Position numbers and translations under genes: made by a program. A DNA stretch of 64,000 bases from Grifola frondosa (taxonomy: Eukaryota; Basidiomycota; Agaricomycetes; Polyporales; Grifolaceae), in assembly GCA_001683735.1 (NCBI GenBank), contig LUGG01000005.1:1922001-1986000 (forward strand), given 5' to 3'. How positions within the stretch are numbered: position 1 is the first letter of the stretch; every line of letters begins with the position of its first letter. Below are positions 56,958 through 64,000 of this stretch, piece by piece. The notes under the pieces were generated by a model. That model saw only the letters and a program-made list of their open reading frames with translations. It searched no databases and was not told the origin of the DNA.

Positions 56958-57649
56958 CCCAGATCCAGTGCACGCAGTCCTTCTTCACGCCCTCTTCCTT
57001 CCCCTCCCGCTGGGTCTCCTCCCTCTCCTCCACCGTGTGCCCCGCATCCTCGCGCTCATCCACAGACGGCGACTACCCCGACGATGAATGCGTCCCCGAA
57101 AAGTCCACCCCCGACCTCGTCTCGCCGCCTCCATTTGACCCCGCTATCACCCACGGCACGCCGTTCGCAGCACACCCATACGTTCCCCCTTCCGGCGCGC
57201 CCGGCTTCGAGGGCGACCGGCAGTGGGACAAGGGCTTCACGTTCAACAAGATGGGCGTGGAGCACCGCAGCGTCATGCTGACAGGGCACAAGCCCGCGAC
57301 GACGCCCATACTAACCGTCGCGCTCGCTGACAAGGTACGTCCCCCACTCACGCCGAACACCCTGCGCTGACGCTGACGCGTGCGCAGCTGCGCCCGCACC
57401 CGCCCGCACTGGTGCGCCTCCCGCGCACGTGGGCGCTGCTGTACAGCCTGGACGAGCACGGGATCTCGGTACGCGTGCGGCACGCTGCTCGTCGTGCACG
57501 ACGCGGGCGACGCACTGTTCGGCGCTGACTACCTTGAGACCAATGTGCACCCAAACGTCTGGGACCACGAGTTCCTCTTCGCGCTTGAGCAGCGGGAGGT
57601 GGAGACGCCTGCGGGCGAGCGTACGCTCCCTATATCACAGCGTGACTGA
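56958..57649 (+). pseudogene. TLDc-domain (OXR1-like) gene, internally deleted
   Basis: Pieces typical of agaricomycete OXR1-like proteins: SRWVSSLSSTVCPASS, DGDYPDDECVPEKSTPDLVS, THGTPFAAHPYVPPSGAPGF, EGDRQWDKGFTFNKMGVEHR and the start of the TLDc fold (LVRLPRTWALLYSLDEHGIS). A 60-bp intron (about 57335-57387) joins them. The segment that normally follows (LNTLYxRC) is missing, and the frame changes before LLVVHDAGDALFGA. The diagnostic YYGSGESFLWK and the rest of the domain are absent, and the frame closes at 57649. Upstream coding (56800-56957) is GC-rich but has no clear start. TLDc proteins are linked to oxidative-stress resistance and V-ATPase regulation. This copy is probably not functional. 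Confidence 0.6.
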
Positions 57650-58882
57650 CAGCCTGTTGGGATTCACCTACATTATCAACTAACCTTCCTGCCCGGTATG
57701 AATCAGCTCCTGTACTACTGTGTCCCCTACTCGCGCCGCATGCGCAGACCTGTGGAGGGCGAACTACTCTGCAGAGGCGGCAAGCGGCCCCTGCGGCTCA
57801 CCGGACAGTGTTTTGTATGACCACGAGAAGCAGCATATGGTGGCGAAGTAGCATTTGGTGAGCGTCGCACATCGCGCGATCAGCGGCATCCACAGGACGA
57901 ATGATTTTTGGGGACGAAAGATTTGGGGACGAAAGATTGGTATCATGTTCTGAGCATTTGATGGGGCTTGGAGAGATAAGGCATCGTGGCGAACAATATG
58001 CTCTAGGCTAGGGAATATGGGGCCCTTCTTCCTCCTAGTCAAACCTGCCGAACGCGCAATCCAATTACATGAAGGCGCTCAGCGCCGCTCAACACCAAGG
58101 AACTCTCCGAAGAAGTATATCTCGGAAGTGGACGGTCGCGATCCGATAATAGCATGCCAGCTACCCCGCGGACCGCAGTCACAATACGGTGTTCAAACAT
58201 TCACCGTCTGAAATATTATAGGTGAGATATAGCAAATGTTCACTGTTCAAATATGATCACAACGTGTGTATGCTAAGATAGAAGACGATGAAGCTCGAGC
58301 GCACAGAGCATCATGATATTTCCGTACAGCTTTTTCTTCTTCTCTCAAGCTGCGAAACATCTGATTCCGCGCTGCATCTGCGCAGCCTCAGTTATGAGTA
58401 ATATGTCTAGTGGAGCCCGGCAATCTGGCACATCGCAAACCCTCCATTACCACGGAAGGTTTGACCTCGTCGTATTCGACAGTGAGTAATGAGTATGCCG
58501 TCCATGTAATGCACCGATTGGTGTTTGATGTTGTACGGCCTAGATCAACTGCTCTTCTGTTCCATATGATCGAGGCCATCACCTCGTCAACCGTTTCGAG
58601 TCTAAATTTGCATTTTCGAGTGTGCACGCGCAAGCCTCCTTTGAAGCAGATAATTGCAATGCAATGGAGAGCTTTCCCTGGCGGCCTCGAGCAGCGCACA
58701 GCATGATAGATTGATCATGGACATCGAAAGGGAAAGCCAAGCCGTCATACATTATTATTGTACGAATTCCCCAACTCGGTAAGCATGATTTCGCCATCAC
58801 ATACATGTTTAAACGCTCACCGTGACACTTTCCTTCTATTCAAGGAGACCCATCGAGGGTGATAGTCTGCATCCCCCCAATC
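57650..58882. other. Intergenic, no supported gene
   Basis: Only short ORFs. There is a short direct duplication GGGGACGAAAGATT (57914 and 57928). The last 25 bases are the leader shared by the iminopeptidase copies. Confidence 0.4.
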
Positions 58883-59640
58883 ATGTCTGACTCAACCACT
58901 AGGAAAATTACATTCACCTACGGCAATGACACCTTCGAGACCTCATACAAGGTCATCGGCGACCTCAAGTCTATGGCTTCTCCTATCACTACATGCTCCC
59001 TCTCAACGCCTCTCACAGTATTCCCGTCGTTTTCTATGACCAAGTCAGTATCGGGCAGTCATCCCATATCGCCGGCAAGCCGAAATGGTTCTGGACGCTT
59101 GACCTCTTCATGGACGCGCTCTATAATCTCCTGAGCCATTTCGGCTTCTCGTTGGCCATTCCTAGGGAGGCATGCTTGCTGGACACTACACAGGGTGCCG
59201 CCGCCCTCCCGGATTGCGTCACCTCATTATTGCGAGTGCAAGTGCGTTGATGGAGTTGTGGGTGGAGGGACGATGAAGCTCGTCACGATGCTGCCGCAGG
59301 ATGTGCACGACGTGCTGAAGAAGCACGAAGCAGACGGGACCACTGACAGCCAGGAGTACCGCGACGCGACACAGTTCTTTAACAATAAGCATGTCTGCTC
59401 GCTCAACCCGTAGCTCAAGTAACTCTTCCAGTCCTTCGCCGCGTGCGAGGCAGATACCACCGTGTACCACACTATGTAAGGTCACAAAGCTGTTCTACGA
59501 GCATTTTGCTGACATCTCCATATGTCAGGTTTGGCCACAACGAGTTCATTTGCACTGGCACGCGGAAGACGTGGTACTGCATCTGCAAGCTACATAATAT
59601 GTCGAGCACCACGCTGTTATTCAATGCATCAGGAAAAAAT
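58883..59640 (+). pseudogene. Proline-iminopeptidase-like pseudogene (third copy)
   Basis: Starts MSDSTTRKITFTYGNDTFET. It then loses the segment with the oxyanion motif HGGPG. Homology resumes with NASHSIPVVFYDQVSIGQSS and WTLDLFMDALYNLLSHFG. The nucleophile motif GHSWGG is deleted, and MLPQDVHDVLKKHEADGTTD and NNKHVCSLNP follow in another frame, then KLHNMSSTTLLFNASG before similarity stops; the part with the catalytic Asp and His is absent. It is on the opposite strand to the copies at 37617 and 19296. It is clearly non-functional. Confidence 0.85.
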
Positions 59641-60635
59641 CAGTATGCTCCCTTGTGCTACCTAGGCTCTGGAGCAGTGGTAGCTCGATCGACAAGTCCC
59701 CTGCTCCCGAGCCGAGCTTGCCTCGTGCTCACGCTCCCTAGCGCTCGATATCCTCACGCGTATGCTCCCTAGCACTCGATATCTTGAGCCCTCATCTATC
59801 TAGTACTTAGAAGTTCAATTGAGTAGTAATATATTTATGTTCTGGCTCAGATATTTGCCTCTAGCCTGATATTGTCTTAGTTGTCGAGCCTCGGTAGGTC
59901 AAATTTGCACTAGATTGTACCAAGAAATTGTTCATATTGCCGCGGCTCTGTGCTCGTAATTAAATAGGAAAAATCTACTTGTCACCGTCATTGTCGCCCT
60001 CGTTCTCGTTATCCATCAGACCCGTCCTTCCTTGGAGCTCCAGCTTCACCGAGTTCACGGCATCCGCAGAAACACATCTATTGATGACATTCTCCACCAC
60101 CACACCAGCAATCCGACCGGAAACAAGACATCAGCAAGTATTGGACGTGGAATAGTGTTGCCACGGCTTAGTCACACCTGTTTCAGCTTTTTAGGTATTC
60201 TGACATGAGTTTGGCAGATAATGGCATGATATTAATTAAAATTAATAGCTAAGATGTATATGTATTTGAATGCATCACAACCATTTGCATAATTACCTGT
60301 AATATGTTTCAATTTCAGTTACATTGGTAAAAAAGCTGACTAAAAAGTCGGACTTTGCAATCGGCTTTTTGGCCATATCTCCATCAATACAAGGTATAGG
60401 ATTTTGACCGTTGGCAAGCTTATAGCACTATATTTAGGCTACAAAATGAATGTAAGATCACTGTGATATCTGAAAAACTACACAAGTTATGAGTCATATA
60501 TCATTTAGGCCTGACTTAGCTGCAGCAACACTAACGTGGAAACACTGACTTGCCGAGGTGATCGTGCCCGTCCGCAGTGGCGAAGTGCAAGCGCAGCGCA
60601 GCCCTCTCTCCTACAAGTTCGGATTCATCAGCGCA
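59641..60635. other. Intergenic, AT-rich, nothing recognised
   Basis: No long ORF or known motif. A short near-tandem repeat around CTCCCTAGC(A/G)CTCGATATC occurs at 59737-59783. Confidence 0.4.
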
Positions 60636-60767
60636 GGTTCACAGAGAGAGACAGGATGGGGACACACTTCACATGCAGATGCGCACTCGGGCTTGCACGC
60701 CAGCCTCGCAACGGAGAGCACGGAATGCATGAGTATGGAGAATGGCAGCATGGACTCTCTGTGAACC
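60636..60767. repeat. 13-bp perfect inverted repeat pair
   Basis: GGTTCACAGAGAG (60636-60648) and CTCTCTGTGAACC (60755-60767) are exact reverse complements, 106 bp apart. They could be ends of a small non-autonomous element; no clear target duplication is seen. Confidence 0.45.
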
Positions 60768-60960
60768 AGGTTTGAGCATCACAACAACCAACCACATACT
60801 CCCACTGACCTGAACATGCCACCGCATCAAAACATTTAGTCTGCCTGCTGCGCATGCAAAAAAACACGTCATGAAGGGGGACACACACACTATGGATAGA
60901 ATACGCACCGCATCGCCCACCACATAGACATCACACCTGTCCGCTCAGCCCTGCTCAGTT

Positions 60961-61170
60961 CATCAGCAAAACTCGAACTTTCCTTGCCACTCTTTGGGCT
61001 CTTATCGGTTCTTTTTCTTCTTATCAACGTGAAAAATTGCCTTTTTTGGGCATTTAAAAAGTAAAAAAAGGAGCGAGCCCTCCTTTTTTTGCTTTTTCTT
61101 CTTAATAAGTATTTTAAATAGCAAAAAGTAAGTAAAAGTACAATAAAGGAAAGTTCGAGTTTTGCTGATG
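60961..61170. mobile_element. MITE-like element with 24-bp terminal inverted repeats
   Basis: CATCAGCAAAACTCGAACTT plus TCCT (60961-60984) is the exact reverse complement of 61147-61170. The 162-bp interior is AT-rich and holds a second palindrome (AAAAAAAGGAG ... CTCCTTTTTTT, near 61063-61090). It carries no credible coding sequence; the ORF on the minus strand across it is an accident of the repeat. Total length is 210 bp. A target-site duplication is not obvious. Confidence 0.65.
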
Positions 61171-62068
61171 TTTTTCCTGCCGGGAGTCCGCTCTGCCAAT
61201 GAGCATCAGCCCCACATATGCAGAACAACAAAAGCAAAAGGGTAAGGGAGCTGCACATACTTCTAGGGCTGTCTACGATGCCTATGAGGCCTAATAGGAT
61301 GCACATAGACAGTTAGCACGCCGTGCGGGTGTAAGCAAGACATACAAAGATGAGCGGGGATCCGGGGTATGCGAGCATGCTGTGCTTGGACCTGGTGGTG
61401 ATGGTCAGTGGAGGAATACGTGAGATGGGGCAGTGGGGAGGCATATGCATACCGATGAAGATGGCTGGGAGACCGCGTGGATTATGGGTGATCATATACA
61501 TACCTCATGTGACTAAGGGATTCAGGCGGACTTGCCGAGTTGATAAGTAACGAGGACTGCCTATGCAAGAATGAGTTCAGAGAGGATCTCGCATGCACCA
61601 GGATGGAGGGCAGGACCAAGCTCTGCCCGTTGACTACGTGATAAGGAGAGCGAAAAAATCCAAAGGTTAGTGTTGAAATGTTGACAGCCTGTAACAAATT
61701 TCCTAATTTGGACATGGACGCCCAGTAAGCGCTGGGACGCGTCGCGTTGATCACCTGCAAGATCAGGTGATAGGTGGAGGAATGGGTGTCATATTGATGA
61801 CACTGATTGGTGAGCGGATGAGTAAGGCGATATTGTGGGATAGTAACCATACGTACGCAAACGGACTTTACTATTTAAGATTGGTTTTTGCTACCTGGAA
61901 CGTCAGCTCGTTCAACTTCGTTGAACATTTGCTTTCGTTGCCAGCTGTTGCCCAAACGAAATCATCCGTACGAATCTCAACACCGGGAGTAAGCGTACTC
62001 TGTCGTGGTTTTGGTGATTCGTTACAGTTTGAACGAGCTTTGCTTACCGTCCCCCCTCGTCGATTTCA
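61171..62068. other. Possible leader/LTR region of the downstream retroelement
   Basis: No gene recognised. It has a small hairpin (ATCACCTGCAAGATCAGGTGAT, about 61751-61771) and short palindromes such as TTCAACTTCGTTGAA. It directly precedes the retroelement ORFs, but no LTR pair can be shown because the right end lies outside the window. Confidence 0.3.
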
Positions 62069-64000
62069 GTGACTTCCATCACACGCTACCAGGAGGGCAG
62101 CTGGGTGACCGTCGTTGCGCACAACGACATCGTCTCTGGAGAGGAGGTCATCACTGAGGACGAGGCTGCTGACGTCCTCGCCAGGAGCGCGGCCTTCATA
62201 GGAGAAGTACCCTCCGTCTACAACCCCGTTCCCCAGCAGAGGAGGAACGAGTTCCCCACCGAGATCGCTCGGAACCCCATCGACGCCGCGTACGAACGCC
62301 GAAGCGTCGAGCACTTCGAAGAGACCCGCGCTCTCTACATCGAAACCGAGGATGACTGGAAGCCCCAGGAGTTCGTCGTCACCCCCATCGCCGACGACAC
62401 CCAGCATGTCTTAGGCTACTCCCTTGCAGTCCTCACGGCCGTGGGACTCTCCCAATTCAGCTTCAAACGCGACCGCACTCGCGTTGACGACCTTCGGTGG
62501 CACGACCACGCCCGCAACATCCCGTACGACGTTCGCCTTTCCTTACATCTCCTTTCCGTCTACCTGACGAACATCCTCCTCTACCTCGACGACAATCGCC
62601 CCCTTCCCCTGTGGGAGATCTTCGACCTTAGTCAACTTCCACTTCGCCTTCCGTCAGATTTACGAAGCACGCGGAAACGTGCACAAGTCGTGCGAGGAAG
62701 TCGCGGAGCTCGCTAAGCGTCTCTTTGAGACCAACGTGCAGTATTGTGAGAAGTACTGGCTGTAGGTCGAGGGAACGGCGAGGGCCCAGTATCGTGTAAC
62801 AATTGTATTCACCCGCTTGCTTGAGAAAAAAAGAACCTTGTTTGTGACACATGTCCAACCCTGTGATCGTTCTTATTGTCACCCAAACTGTCGTCACCAC
62901 TATCTCTATCCTCTCCATCGTCGGTCTCTTCTACTACCTCCTCCGAACCTACACAGAGGTTCATATACGAGTCGCAAGAACTCCCGGGCAGACGGAACGA
63001 ATCTTCAGCCCGCCCCGCGGCTCCCACCCATCCGGACGAGTCTTATGGACACAGCCGGACAGTCCGAGAATCCGTGGACGCCCGTGGAAACCACGGCGAT
63101 TCCTCCCTCCTCCTCCACTAACTCAGGCCCAACAGGAACTCGAAGCATTCGTAACCAGGGGTGTCGAACCTTCTCACGGAGGGCCTGACTGATCATACCC
63201 GCCGCATCACGATACTCGAGGAAGAATCGACCTCACTAAAGCGACAGTGAACACGGAGTAGGTCGAGTGAACGGTCTCGAGGAAGAGAACAGGAGCCGCA
63301 TCGCGGACGCAGTCGCTCTAGCCGACAGAGCAACGAAAGCCGAGGCGAAGGCCCTTCAAGCCGACCAGGTCGTCCGGAACTCTGGGACGATATCGCTTCG
63401 TTGAGGCTGTCGTCGAGAATCTCAAGAAGCGATGTCTCGCTCTCGAGAATCTTCCGTCCCGAGGAAGGCCACATCTCATACGTCCAAACGTTCGAGCCGA
63501 ACGTTTCCTACCGGTCCGCCTCCCCAATCCCAGACCCACGACCCATTCACCCTCTCCCCGCGTCGACTGATGTCCCCGCTCCCGACTACAAGAGGCCCGT
63601 CGCGCTGTGCGAGGGCACTATTCGTAAGCCCAATTCCCCGCTCCCGTGTCCTTCGCCAGGCCCACGAAGAAATGACTGCGGAACAGTGGATGAAGGCATG
63701 GGAGACGTACTTCGTTTATTACGAAGTCGGACGATCAACGGATCGTATCGCGTTAATCCTCGGATCGCTCAAAGAAGGTGCCCTAGATTGGGCGTCCTCC
63801 TACAGCGATAATTTCAACAACAACGTGCCGGTCGGTTCATGTGGAGGATTTCAAAAAGAAATTCCTCGGCAATACGGACGCCTCGATTCGCAGTTCGACG
63901 CTCAGCAGGCGCTGATGCGTCTTCGCAATGACAGGCCAGTACATCATACGCCAAACACTTCCGTCGCTGGGCCCCCGCTCCGGACACAACCAGCAAACCC
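62069..64000 (+). mobile_element. Ty3/Gypsy-like retroelement, 5' part with gag, decayed
   Basis: Three consecutive coding stretches. 62069-62765: an open frame without ATG, preceded by an acceptor-like TTTCAG (SITRYQEGSWVTVVAHNDIV), with one slip at about 62625 before NFHFAFRQIYEARGNVHKSC and a stop at 62765. 62851-63192: MSNPVIVLIVTQTVV, with one membrane segment and a Pro/Arg-rich tail. 63193-64000: a Ser/Arg/Pro-rich region, then the Gag core EEMTAEQWMKAWETYFVYYE, DRIALILGSLKEGALDWASS and WEDFKKKFLG, ending in KHFRRWAPAP. Several frame changes are needed, so it is inactive as read. Pol lies beyond the window. Confidence 0.7.

Noticed and set aside
56824..57063. Overlapping ORFs on both strands at the TLDc gene
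   Set aside because: High GC opens all frames here; only the frame with OXR1-like motifs was kept.
61002..61306. 138-codon minus-strand ORF with a Lys/Arg-rich centre
   Set aside because: It runs through the terminal inverted repeats and homopolymer runs of the MITE-like element, so it is not a plausible protein.
1..64000. CRISPR array or bacterial-type operon
   Set aside because: No regularly spaced repeats, and introns are present in nearly all genes.

Overview
The window looks like genomic DNA of an agaricomycete (mushroom-forming) basidiomycete. Genes are split by many 45-70 bp GT-AG introns, and the gene families are typical of that group: expanded cytochromes P450, GMC oxidoreductases, DUF6534-like membrane proteins, a TLDc/OXR1-like gene, UstYa-like (DUF3328) proteins and a decayed Ty3/Gypsy-type retroelement. 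No prokaryotic features, CRISPR array or recognisable rRNA was seen, and no tRNA could be supported by eye.

Layout. 0-4.4 kb: a Gal80-like Gfo/Idh/MocA oxidoreductase, then a 1.6-kb tandem duplication carrying an unrecognised protein with a very acidic tail. 5.0-8.0 kb: a secreted, many-exon GMC oxidoreductase. 9.2-19.3 kb (block A): a five-exon UbiA-superfamily gene resembling fungal UbiA-type terpene cyclases/prenyltransferases, a remnant of an MFS exporter, and three P450 genes. 19.9-29.2 kb: an inverted Gal80-like paralogue, a DUF6534-like gene, a truncated P450 and an intact aldo/keto reductase. 29.4-38.6 kb (block B): a diverged second copy of block A. It keeps the MFS exporter but only the last exon of the UbiA gene, two P450 copies, the last exon of the third P450, and a proline-iminopeptidase-like gene. 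39-46 kb: small unknown genes, a UstYa-like gene with a 16-base homopolymer in its coding region, a further P450 remnant and a second DUF6534-like gene. 46.3-57.7 kb: another P450, a dynamin-family GTPase with an FG-containing insert, an FLVCR-like MFS transporter and a TLDc fragment. 57.7-64 kb: a third iminopeptidase pseudogene, inverted-repeat elements and a gag-containing retroelement running off the end.

How it may work together (inference). A membrane-bound UbiA enzyme beside several P450s, an aldo/keto reductase, a GMC oxidase, Gfo/Idh/MocA oxidoreductases and a DHA2-like exporter is the layout of a terpenoid or meroterpenoid gene cluster. The cluster core has been duplicated: the UbiA gene survives only in block A and the exporter only in block B. 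Many genes carry one or two small frameshifts. Part of this is real decay (an 8-bp deletion beside a heme-binding loop, lost exons). Isolated one-base losses in runs could be assembly errors. Exon boundaries were read by eye and small shifts are possible.
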